Under the pieces are notes generated by a model, which was not told the DNA's origin, did not search any database, and was given only the letters and a program-made list of their open reading frames with translations. A DNA stretch of 64,000 nucleotides, taken from contig JAILOW010000125.1 in the NCBI GenBank assembly GCA_024690635.1, positions 1-64,000 of the forward strand, in the 5' to 3' direction. Position numbers and translations under genes: made by a program. Source of the stretch: Butyrivibrio sp. Its GTDB lineage: Bacteria; Bacillota_A; Clostridia; Lachnospirales; Lachnospiraceae. Positions 1 to 7,544 of the stretch are shown piece by piece; the stretch's first letter is position 1; the number at the start of each line of letters is the position of its first letter.

Positions 1-255
1 GGAATAAAGGATCTTCCCTTTGAATTTGTTTCTGAAGCTCCCTCTAATGCGGTTACATCGCTTAGGACGGCTCATGGAAATGCAAAGGAAATCATTAGAA
101 TACTTAAGGATGAGTATGGAATATGGATATGCCCCAACGGCGGTGATCTTGCCGATCATGTATTCAGAGTTGGACATATTGGGTGTATTACAGATGAGGA
201 TAACAGTAAGCTTCTGGATGCACTTCATGATATGAATAACAGAGGAGTATTGTGA
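1..255 (+). CDS. Class V aminotransferase, C-terminal fragment (gene begins left of the window)
   Basis: The first reading frame is open from base 1 and stops at TGA 253-255, giving 84 C-terminal residues. The end contains FRVGHIGCIT followed by a short helix, which is the usual C-terminal strand and helix of PLP-dependent class V aminotransferases of the alanine-glyoxylate / 2-aminoethylphosphonate-pyruvate transaminase type. The PLP lysine and most of the fold lie outside the window, so the substrate cannot be read. The next gene starts 27 bases downstream and encodes a cytidylyltransferase fusion, so the two probably share an operon. A phosphonate-related role (2-aminoethylphosphonate) is possible because AEP transaminases and CTP-dependent transferases occur together in phosphonate-decoration loci, but this is inference. 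Confidence 0.7.
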   Translation, partial: GIKDLPFEFVSEAPSNAVTSLRTAHGNAKEIIRILKDEYGIWICPNGGDLADHVFRVGHIGCITDEDNSKLLDALHDMNNRGVL

Positions 256-282
256 GCATAGATATTTGAGCGAGGGGATAAG

Positions 283-1623
283 ATGGTAAAAGTCATAACT
301 TACGGAACTTTTGATATGCTCCACTATGGCCATGTAAGACTGCTGGAAAGAGCTAAGGCTCTTGGAGATTACCTTGTTGTTGGGGTGACATCTGATGATT
401 ATGACAGAATACGCGGAAAGATAAACAATCAGCAGTCTCTGATGGAGCGCATAGCATCAGTCAGAGAAACAGGTCTTGCTGATGAGATCATAGTGGAAGA
501 ATATGAGGGACAAAAAATCGATGACATCCGCAGGATGTCCATTGATATTTTTACTGTGGGTTCTGACTGGGTCGGACATTTTGACTATCTTAATGAGTTT
601 TGTAAAGTTATCTATCTCCCCAGAACGGAAGGTGTTTCAAGTACAGAAGTTAGGACGGAAAAGAGGAAACTTAAGGTAGGACTTCTTGGAACAGCCATTT
701 TCCGTACGAAGTTTATCAATGAAGCAAAGTATGTAAACGGCGTTGAAATAGTGGGCATATGTGCATCAAACCCGGTGGAAGATCCTGCTGAGAAGGGGCT
801 TTTTTACACGGATAGCTACGATGTTTTACTGGACAAGGTAGATGCGGTTTACATTATTTCCAAGCCGGAAAAACACTACGAGGATACAAAGAAAGCTCTT
901 TTGGCGGGAAAACATGTCCTTTGTGAATCTCCCATAGCCTACACAAAAGAGCAGTGCAGAGAACTCTATAAACTTGCCGCCGAGAAAAAGCTGATCCTTA
1001 TGGATGCAGTTAAAACGGCATATTCAACAGCCTATGAACGCCTGCTTCTCATGGCTAAAAGCGGCAAGATCGGAACAGTGGTTTCTGTAGATTCTGTTTG
1101 TACCAGCCTTAGGGACGGTATCTCCATAGAAGGCACGGATGTGTCGAAAAAATGGAACAGTATGTGCGGATGGGCTCCTGTTGCCATGCTTCCGGTATTT
1201 CATCTGTTTGGAACTGATTACAAGGACAAATTCTTCTTTACCAAGTTTCAGAACAAAGAAGAAAATATAGATTCATTTACAAAGATCGATTTTGTTTACC
1301 CTTCCGGAGTTGCTACGGTAAAAGTTGCAAAGGGCGCAAAAGCTGAGGGCGAACTTGTCATAGCAGGAACAAAGGGGTATATTTATGTACCTGCGCCCTG
1401 GTGGAAGACTGATTATTTTGAGGTCAGATACGAAAATCCTGAGGACAACAAGAGATTCTTTTATCAGCTTGACGGCGAGGGCATCAGGTATGAGATAGTT
1501 GCATTTGCAAAGGCAGTTGAGTCAGGACGTAACATGAGCTATGTCTCAGAAGAAATCTCTGAGGCCATAGCAGGAGTCATCGGCGATTTCAACGACCGAA
1601 AGAATATGACAGAGATCATTTGA
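283..1623 (+). CDS. Cytidylyltransferase (TagD-like) fused to Gfo/Idh/MocA-type oxidoreductase
   Basis: 446 aa with two domains. Residues 1-128 form a nucleotidyltransferase of the glycerol-3-phosphate cytidylyltransferase family: GTFDMLHYGH at 8-17 contains the HxGH motif, and RTEGVSSTEVR at about 114-124 matches the RTxGxSTT signature. This half should activate glycerol 3-phosphate or a similar phosphate or phosphonate with CTP. Residues from about 130 form a Gfo/Idh/MocA dinucleotide-binding domain starting KVGLLGTAIF. Family enzymes use the lysine of an EKP motif, but here it reads CESP (Ser216), so the oxidoreductase half may be non-catalytic or altered. The ATG at 283 has a GAGGGG ribosome binding site at 272-277. 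A glycerophosphotransferase-like gene follows, consistent with CDP-glycerol supply. The exact substrate is not proven. Confidence 0.85.
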   Translation: MVKVITYGTFDMLHYGHVRLLERAKALGDYLVVGVTSDDYDRIRGKINNQQSLMERIASVRETGLADEIIVEEYEGQKIDDIRRMSIDIFTVGSDWVGHFDYLNEFCKVIYLPRTEGVSSTEVRTEKRKLKVGLLGTAIFRTKFINEAKYVNGVEIVGICASNPVEDPAEKGLFYTDSYDVLLDKVDAVYIISKPEKHYEDTKKALLAGKHVLCESPIAYTKEQCRELYKLAAEKKLILMDAVKTAYSTAYERLLLMAKSGKIGTVVSVDSVCTSLRDGISIEGTDVSKKWNSMCGWAPVAMLPVFHLFGTDYKDKFFFTKFQNKEENIDSFTKIDFVYPSGVATVKVAKGAKAEGELVIAGTKGYIYVPAPWWKTDYFEVRYENPEDNKRFFYQLDGEGIRYEIVAFAKAVESGRNMSYVSEEISEAIAGVIGDFNDRKNMTEII

Positions 1624-1642
1624 AAAAGGAGTACATATACAT

Positions 1643-2908
1643 TTGAGCGGCATCAATTCTTTTTACATAGATCCCGGAACAGGGGCTATGCTCTTTACTA
1701 CGATAATAGGAATAATCACCACGGCATCTTTTGCTTTTAAAAAGTGGTTTATAAAGCTTAAGTTTTTTGCCTCCGGCGGAAGAGATCTTCGCCAAAAGGA
1801 TTCGGCAAAACTGCCTATCGTGATCTTCTCCGACAGTAAGAGATACTGGAACGTTTTTAAGCCCATATGCGATGAGCTTGAAAAAAGAAAGCAGGAGGCA
1901 TATTTCTGGACATTATCTCCCGACGATCCTGCTTTAAAAGAAAAGTACGAATATATTAAATGCTCATTTATAGGCGAAGGAAATCATGGTTTTGCAAGGC
2001 TTAACATGATGAACGCCTATATATGTTTGTCTACAACTCCGGGCCTTGATGTTTATCAGTGGAGACGTTCCAAAGATACAGAGTTTTACGCTCATGTTCT
2101 GCATAGTGTAGGTGGAATAACTTTTTACAGGATGTTCGGACTTGATTTTTATGACGCTTTATTACTGGCAGGAAGTGCGCAGATAGATGAACTTCGAAAT
2201 CTGGAAAAAGTAAGAAAGATTCCTGAAAAGGAAGTTGAGATAGTAGGTGCTCCCAGCCTTGACCGCCTTTACGAGCAGGTTAGTAAAGCGGGCAGGAGAG
2301 AAAAAAGGAAAGAAAATCCCACGGTCCTGTTGGCACCGTCCTGGGGTGACAGTTCTCTTTTCCACAGATTTGGAGATGAGTTTTTGAAAAAGCTCAGGGA
2401 AACCGGTTATCAGGTGATCATCAGACCGCATCCCCAGTCAAGGACCTCGGAAAAAGAGCTGCTGGACAGACTGGAAAAAACCTTCCCGGAAGCAGAAAAC
2501 TGGCATTGGAACTATGACAATGACAATTTTGACAGCCTGATGAACAGTGATATCCTGATCACTGATTTCTCCGGTATCATATTTGATTATACTTTGGTAT
2601 TCGACGGCCCTGTTATCTACACGGATACAGAGATGGATCTTTCACCCTATGATGCATGCTGGGTGGACGATTCCGCTTCATGGAAAAATAAAACACTGCC
2701 TTCCATAGCAAGAAAAATAACTACGGATGATATACCTGACATAAAGAGTATCATTGATGAGGTGACTGCAGATGAAGCTATGAGTGCCGGAAGAGAGAAG
2801 GCAAGGCAGGAAGCCTGGATGCATCAGGGAGAAAGCGCATCCATAACTGCAGATTATCTTATTGCAAAACTGGAAGAGCTGAAAAAGGGTAATCAAAAAG
2901 ATGAATAG
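1643..2908 (+). CDS. CDP-glycerol glycerophosphotransferase family protein (TagB/TagF-like)
   Basis: 421 aa. The start is TTG at 1643, chosen because AAAGGAG lies at the right distance (1625-1631). The N-terminus carries YIDPGTGAM followed by one membrane segment (about residues 12-34), a motif seen in many small surface-polymer membrane proteins. The remainder is a GT-B-like fold with VGAPSLDRL, LLAPSWGDSSLF, IIRPHPQS and ITDFSGIIFDY, all typical of CDP-glycerol:polyol glycerophosphotransferases. The HPQS and DFSG segments are the conserved donor-binding blocks. It probably transfers glycerol phosphate (or a related CDP-activated group) to a lipid-linked glycan at the inner face of the membrane. 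It directly follows the cytidylyltransferase fusion and overlaps the next gene by 8 bases, implying translational coupling. Confidence 0.85.
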   Translation: MSGINSFYIDPGTGAMLFTTIIGIITTASFAFKKWFIKLKFFASGGRDLRQKDSAKLPIVIFSDSKRYWNVFKPICDELEKRKQEAYFWTLSPDDPALKEKYEYIKCSFIGEGNHGFARLNMMNAYICLSTTPGLDVYQWRRSKDTEFYAHVLHSVGGITFYRMFGLDFYDALLLAGSAQIDELRNLEKVRKIPEKEVEIVGAPSLDRLYEQVSKAGRREKRKENPTVLLAPSWGDSSLFHRFGDEFLKKLRETGYQVIIRPHPQSRTSEKELLDRLEKTFPEAENWHWNYDNDNFDSLMNSDILITDFSGIIFDYTLVFDGPVIYTDTEMDLSPYDACWVDDSASWKNKTLPSIARKITTDDIPDIKSIIDEVTADEAMSAGREKARQEAWMHQGESASITADYLIAKLEELKKGNQKDE

Positions 2909-3515
2909 TGCCTTAAAGGTATTTCGAATTATTGCTCTTTCTCTGGCTGTCATGATGGGATCCAAACTATTTGGTCTCTTTGTTTCAGACAGAGTTTTGC
3001 CGGGTGGCGATCAAGAGTACATAGCTTCTTTTTTCTACGTGCTGGTCTCATCCATACTGACTGCTCTTATTTTGAAATTGCGAAAAAAGGCATTTGAAAA
3101 TGAGATCAGTGTAGGAAGAACGACGGTTTTCATTTTTTTGATACTTCTTATTCTTGCTGCGAGCCTTGTTGCTACATCATTTTACGAGCCTGTAAATAAG
3201 GCTTTTAACTCCGGGCTTTACGCTGTTATCTGCGGAGCTGTAGTAGAGGAACTTATCTTTCGCTGCATAATGCTTTGCGAGATTACTTCGGAGTACGGAT
3301 TTATGAAAGGTGCAGTGATCAGTTCTTTTGTATTTGGGGCGATGCACCTGCTTAATGTGAACAATGCTTTTGATATGAGATTGCTATTGTATGTAGTCCA
3401 GGCTGTAGTATTTGGAATGATCCTGTCCTATGTGGTTCACAAAACAAAGGGACTATACATAGCTGTAATCGCTCACGTGTTATGGAATATACTGAGCATT
3501 ACTGTTTTTAAATAA
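2901..3515 (+). CDS. CPBP family intramembrane metalloprotease (Abi/Rce1-like)
   Basis: 204 aa, strongly hydrophobic with about six to eight membrane segments. The three family motifs are present: VVEELIFRC (EExxxR), FGAMHLLN (FxxxH) and HVLWN near the C-terminus (HxxxN). These supply the glutamates, histidines and asparagine of the intramembrane active site of CPBP/Abi proteases. The ATG overlaps the stop of the preceding gene. Members of this family are involved in processing of exported peptides and in bacteriocin self-immunity, and some sit in cell-envelope loci; its substrate here is unknown. It may process a partner of the adjacent YidC-like fusion protein, but that is only suggested by position. 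Confidence 0.85.
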   Translation: MNSALKVFRIIALSLAVMMGSKLFGLFVSDRVLPGGDQEYIASFFYVLVSSILTALILKLRKKAFENEISVGRTTVFIFLILLILAASLVATSFYEPVNKAFNSGLYAVICGAVVEELIFRCIMLCEITSEYGFMKGAVISSFVFGAMHLLNVNNAFDMRLLLYVVQAVVFGMILSYVVHKTKGLYIAVIAHVLWNILSITVFK

Positions 3516-3542
3516 GATTTACAAGGAAAGGTCTGATAGTAG

Positions 3543-6116
3543 ATGCTTACTATTATTTACAATTTGCTTATTAAGCCAATAGAACTTCTTGTTATGTTCA
3601 CTTATATGATCATGAACAAGCTGGTTCATAATAAAGGAATTGCCATAATTGCAGTAAGTCTGGTGATCCAGACTCTTGTGCTTCCCATTTACAAAAGAGC
3701 TGATGCAATTCAGGACGAAGAACGTCAGAGGCAAAAGGATATGGAACACTGGGTGAACCATATCAAGAAGACCTTTAAGGGTGATGAGAGATATATGATG
3801 CTTTCTACTTACTACAGAGAGCAGAACTATAAATCATGGTATTCCCTTAGGAGCTCAGCCTCCATACTATTGCAGATCCCGTTCTTTACAGCGGCTTACA
3901 ATTACCTTTCAAATCTTAAAGAGCTGGCAGGAGTATCTTTCCTCTTTATCAGAGATCTCGGTGCCCCTGACAGGACTTTTTCCATTGGATCATTTGGTAT
4001 AAATGTCCTTCCCATCCTGATGACGGTATTTAATATCATCTCAGGTATCATTTACACACGTAATCTAAAGGCCAGAGATAAGATACAGGTTTACGGACTT
4101 GCAACAGCATTTTTAGTGCTTTTATATAACAGTCCCTCAGGTCTTGTTTTGTATTGGACCATGAACAACTTTTATTCTCTGATGAAGAACGTGGTATTAA
4201 AGCTCATAAAGCGCCCTCAAAAGCCAGAGGAGGCTTTGGAAGGAAACGCGGTTATCATAGCAGAAAAGGAAAACAAGGATTCGTTCCCGTCATTTCTATG
4301 GTCCTGCGTGTTCCTTTCTCTCTTTGTAGGAGCGCTTATTCCGCTTAATGTGGTAGATTCCTCCGCTACGGAATTTGTTAATGCCAAGCACGGACCCATC
4401 TGGCTTGTTATAGTAAATCTTGCCTTATACAGCGGAGTGTTTGTTGTCTGGGGATCCATCTTTTATGCCTTTGCCAAAAAGAAAGCCAGATTTATCATGC
4501 AGGTTATGGCACTGTGTCTGGTTGGAGCTTTTATTGCAAACTACATGCTATTTGGCAATCACTTCGGAATCATGACACCTCTTTTTGTATACGAGGGAAG
4601 ACTTCAGTTTTCAGGCGCCGAAAAGATCGGAAACATAGTTATTCTTGTTGCAATAGCAGTAGCTGCGTATTTCGTTCAAAAGAAACTTCCGAAGTATGCA
4701 AAGATCGTTGTTCAGATCCTTTCTGTCAGCACCCTTGTTATGTGCCTTGTGGTAGGCAGAAATGTTGCTGTTCAGGTTGATGATTACACTAAAAACATCG
4801 CCTCTTCAGGTGAGGGAAAAGACGTATTTAACGTATCCAAAAACGGCAAGAACGTAGTAGTGATCATGATGGACAGAGCTATATCGGGATACATTCCTTA
4901 CATTTTTGACGAAAAGCCCGAGATTGCCAAGATGTACGATGGCTTTACTTATTATCCCAATACCATATCCTTTGGCGGAGCCACTAATTTTGGTGCCCCT
5001 GCGCTTTTTGGCGGATATGATTATTCGGCCAGAGCTATAAACGAAAGGAGCGAGCTAAGCCTCAGGGAAAAGAATAATGAGGCGCTTCTGTTGATGCCTT
5101 CTTTGTTTTCTGAGAATGGATACAAGGTTACGGTCACTGATCCGCCTTATGCGGGCACCTACAGATTTATCGTGGATCTTTCCATGTATGATCAGTATGA
5201 AAATGTGAAAGCGTTGATGACTCAGGGCAAATATATGGACGGTATCGATCCGATTTTTGCCGACTCCTATCAAAAGAGTCAGGAAAGCAGGGCATTTTAT
5301 TACAGCCTTATGAGAGTTATCCCTGTTTTTATGCAAAAGACTTTATATAACGGCGGAACCTACTATTCCCACATGGATATTGGCGTAAACCTCAATTTCC
5401 TCAGGGATTATTCGGTTCTTTTGAATATGCCAAGTCTTACCAAAGTTTCGGATTCCGATGAGAATAACTGTATCCTTATGGTTAACGGTTCCACCCACGA
5501 TATCACTACTTTGTCGGTGCCTGATTATGAGCCTGCCATGGGAACAGACAACAGGCTTGATGAGTTTTTGGACTATTATGAGAATGAGGCATTTCCAAAC
5601 GGATCGGAAGGCCTTGAACTTAAAAATCTGACACAGATCTCTCATTATCAGTCTGATGTTGCGAGCCTGCGTGCTTTGGGCAAGTGGTTTGAATATCTGA
5701 AAGCCAATGACTGCTGGGATAATACAAGGATCATTGTGGTTGCGGATCACGGATATAAGCTTGGAGATCTGGAAAAGACAAAGCTAAGTGATGATCTGAA
5801 CATTGAAAGATATAATCCCCTGCTTTTGGTAAAGGATTTTGATGCATCGGGCTTTACTACTTCCGACGAATTTATGACAAATGCGGATGTTCCCACAATG
5901 GCAATGGAGGGGCTTATAGATAATCCCGTCAATCCATTTACCGGAAATCCTGTAAATTCGGATAAAAAGAAGGAAAAGCAGTATGTAACAACTTCGAAAA
6001 AGTCCGTTGTCATGGACAATGACGGAAATACATTTGATAACAGCGATGCCACCTGGTATGAGGTAACTCCCGGCGATATATTTGATGCGAATAATTGGAA
6101 AAAGGTTGATGATTAA
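3543..6116 (+). CDS. YidC/Oxa1-like domain fused to sulfatase / LTA-synthase-like domain
   Basis: 857 aa. Residues 1-220 resemble the YidC/Oxa1 core: a first membrane segment ending VIQTLVLPIYKR, a cytoplasmic charged hairpin (55-100), SILLQIPFFTAAYNYLS, and SPSGLVLYWTMNNFYSLMKN. The arginine conserved in the hydrophilic groove of canonical YidC (LIRxxLLP) is Gln43 here. About residues 250-410 add five or so membrane segments. Residues 430-857 form an extracellular alkaline-phosphatase-superfamily domain: NVVVIMMDRAISGY at 437-450 (first metal ligand), GGATNFGAPALFGG at 478-491 where Thr481 is the likely nucleophile, and ADHGY near 735 (second metal site). LTA synthase and sulfatase-type phosphotransferases share this layout. 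It probably transfers a phosphoryl-polyol or similar group outside the cell. The role of the YidC part is unknown. Length and the join are continuous in one frame. Confidence 0.85.
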   Translation: MLTIIYNLLIKPIELLVMFTYMIMNKLVHNKGIAIIAVSLVIQTLVLPIYKRADAIQDEERQRQKDMEHWVNHIKKTFKGDERYMMLSTYYREQNYKSWYSLRSSASILLQIPFFTAAYNYLSNLKELAGVSFLFIRDLGAPDRTFSIGSFGINVLPILMTVFNIISGIIYTRNLKARDKIQVYGLATAFLVLLYNSPSGLVLYWTMNNFYSLMKNVVLKLIKRPQKPEEALEGNAVIIAEKENKDSFPSFLWSCVFLSLFVGALIPLNVVDSSATEFVNAKHGPIWLVIVNLALYSGVFVVWGSIFYAFAKKKARFIMQVMALCLVGAFIANYMLFGNHFGIMTPLFVYEGRLQFSGAEKIGNIVILVAIAVAAYFVQKKLPKYAKIVVQILSVSTLVMCLVVGRNVAVQVDDYTKNIASSGEGKDVFNVSKNGKNVVVIMMDRAISGYIPYIFDEKPEIAKMYDGFTYYPNTISFGGATNFGAPALFGGYDYSARAINERSELSLREKNNEALLLMPSLFSENGYKVTVTDPPYAGTYRFIVDLSMYDQYENVKALMTQGKYMDGIDPIFADSYQKSQESRAFYYSLMRVIPVFMQKTLYNGGTYYSHMDIGVNLNFLRDYSVLLNMPSLTKVSDSDENNCILMVNGSTHDITTLSVPDYEPAMGTDNRLDEFLDYYENEAFPNGSEGLELKNLTQISHYQSDVASLRALGKWFEYLKANDCWDNTRIIVVADHGYKLGDLEKTKLSDDLNIERYNPLLLVKDFDASGFTTSDEFMTNADVPTMAMEGLIDNPVNPFTGNPVNSDKKKEKQYVTTSKKSVVMDNDGNTFDNSDATWYEVTPGDIFDANNWKKVDD

Positions 6117-6222
6117 GCGTATAGTAATAGTTCCTGTGTTTTGCCCTGATTACATCAAGGCATTCTGGGAAGTCCTTGACTGGAAGGCAGTAAGCGACAA
6201 CTACGACAAGGTAGTCGGATGA
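6109..6222 (+). CDS. Possible 37-aa small ORF or gene remnant
   Basis: An ATG at 6109 overlaps the stop of the YidC-sulfatase gene (ATGATTAA) and opens a 37-codon frame ending at TGA 6220-6222. The peptide begins MIKRIVIVPVF, which looks like the first strand of a Rossmann-type domain, then ends abruptly. It could be a translationally coupled small protein or the 5' remnant of a deleted transferase gene. Nothing in it identifies a function. Confidence 0.25.
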   Translation: MIKRIVIVPVFCPDYIKAFWEVLDWKAVSDNYDKVVG

Positions 6223-6253
6223 TGAGATCTAAATGATCATATGAGTAAAACCT

Positions 6254-6290
6254 TCGGCAATATATCTGCGTACGTGGATATATTGCCGGA
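6254..6290 (+). terminator. Candidate terminator hairpin
   Basis: An inverted repeat (TCGGCAATATATC at 6254-6266 paired with GATATATTGCCGGA at 6277-6290) closes a 10-nt loop. It is followed by the T-rich stretch TTTGCTTTAT rather than a pure T-run, so termination may be partial. It separates module A from the long operon that follows. Confidence 0.5.
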
Positions 6291-6303
6291 TTTGCTTTAT
6301 AAT
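6275..6303 (+). promoter_or_regulatory. Candidate sigma-A promoter for the 6.3-27.3 kb operon
   Basis: A perfect TATAAT at 6298-6303 has TGGATA (4/6 match to TTGACA) 17 bases upstream at 6275-6280. The -35 lies in the right side of the preceding hairpin, so termination and re-initiation would be coupled. The expected start of transcription is near 6310, leaving a short leader before the ATG at 6343. Confidence 0.5.
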
Positions 6304-6342
6304 GGGTGAGATAGATTATTGTTAAAAAGAGGTAGTAAAACA

Positions 6343-7539
6343 ATGGAAAAACTTGCGATAAACGGCGGAACTCCCGTCAGAGCAAACAAGATATTTTACG
6401 GTCGTCAGTGGATTGACGATGCCGATGTAAAGATGGTTTCGGATGCCCTCAAGGGGGACCTCATTACCTGCGGACCTTACGTTGAGGAACTGGAAAAAGA
6501 GCTGTGCGCGGTTACAGGTGCAAAATATGCTGTCAGCGTATCAAACGGAACAGCAGCTCTTCACTGCGCAGCCATCGCAGCAGGCATCGGCCCCGGTGAT
6601 GAGGTTATCACAACTCCCCTTACCTTTGCCGCATCTGCAAACTGTGTCAGATACGTTGGCGGAACTCCCGTCTTTGCTGATGTGGATCCCGAGACTTACA
6701 ATATCGATCCGGATTCCATAGAAAAGTGCATTACGGATAAGACCAAGGCTGTTATTGCCGTAGATTATACCGGACAGGCTGTGGATCACGACAGGATCGC
6801 CGAGATCTGCAAAAAGCACGGACTTATCTTTATCATAGACGGAGCCCATGCAATCGGCACAAAATACAATGGTCAGCCTGAAGGCTCCATTGCTGACATG
6901 ACCTGTTTTAGCTTCCACCCTGTAAAAACCATAACTTCCGGCGAGGGCGGAGCTATAACTACCAACGATCCTGAGCTTTACAGAAAACTTCATCTTGCTT
7001 CCCAGCACGGAATCGTTCGCGATCCCGCATCAATGGTGGAAGAGCCTGAAGGACCCTGGGTTTACGAGATGCAGGAGCTTGGCTTTAACTACAGACTTAC
7101 GGATATTCAGGCAGCTCTTTTGATAAGCCAGTTAAAGAAGCTTAGGGCATTTTCTGACAGAAGAAAAGAGATCGTAAACAAATACGACGAGGCCTTTAAG
7201 GATGTTTCCGGTATCATCGTACAAAAGGAGATACCGCAGTCCGATACCACAAGGCATCTTTATATCATTCAGCTTGATTTCGACGTACTCTCCTGCACCA
7301 GAAGAGAGTTCTTTGATGCTATGTCCGCTGAGGGCGTTCAGTGCCAGGTTCACTACGTACCTGTTTACTGGTTCCCTTATTATCAGAACCTTGGTTACAA
7401 GAAGGGACTTTGCCCCGTTGCGGAAAAGATATACAAAGGAATCATGAGCATACCTCTTTACCCTATGATGAGTGATGAGGATGTTGAGGATGTTATCACA
7501 GCAGTTAAAAAGGTAGCCCAGGCTTATAAAAGGGGATAA
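6343..7539 (+). CDS. DegT/DnrJ/EryC1 aminotransferase (PseC-like, UDP-sugar C4 transaminase)
   Basis: 398 aa. ATG 6343 is preferred over an upstream in-frame TTG because GAGGTAG lies about 9 bases ahead of it. This is a fold-type I PLP enzyme: SNGTAALH binds cofactor, DGAHAIG carries the aspartate that holds the pyridine nitrogen, and SFHPVKTITSGEGG provides the Schiff-base lysine. The segments TFAASANCVRYVGGTPVFADVD and HPVKTIT...HGI are close to PseC, which makes UDP-4-amino-4,6-dideoxy-N-acetyl-altrosamine, so a 4-amino-sugar product is likely. It is the first gene of the long operon and is followed closely (5 bases) by a polymerase-like membrane protein. Confidence 0.85.
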   Translation: MEKLAINGGTPVRANKIFYGRQWIDDADVKMVSDALKGDLITCGPYVEELEKELCAVTGAKYAVSVSNGTAALHCAAIAAGIGPGDEVITTPLTFAASANCVRYVGGTPVFADVDPETYNIDPDSIEKCITDKTKAVIAVDYTGQAVDHDRIAEICKKHGLIFIIDGAHAIGTKYNGQPEGSIADMTCFSFHPVKTITSGEGGAITTNDPELYRKLHLASQHGIVRDPASMVEEPEGPWVYEMQELGFNYRLTDIQAALLISQLKKLRAFSDRRKEIVNKYDEAFKDVSGIIVQKEIPQSDTTRHLYIIQLDFDVLSCTRREFFDAMSAEGVQCQVHYVPVYWFPYYQNLGYKKGLCPVAEKIYKGIMSIPLYPMMSDEDVEDVITAVKKVAQAYKRG

Positions 7540-7544
7540 GATAA

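Noticed and set aside
20..235. Short plus-strand frame at the left edge
   Set aside because: The first frame (1-255) encodes a good class V aminotransferase C-terminus, so this overlapping frame is a shadow.
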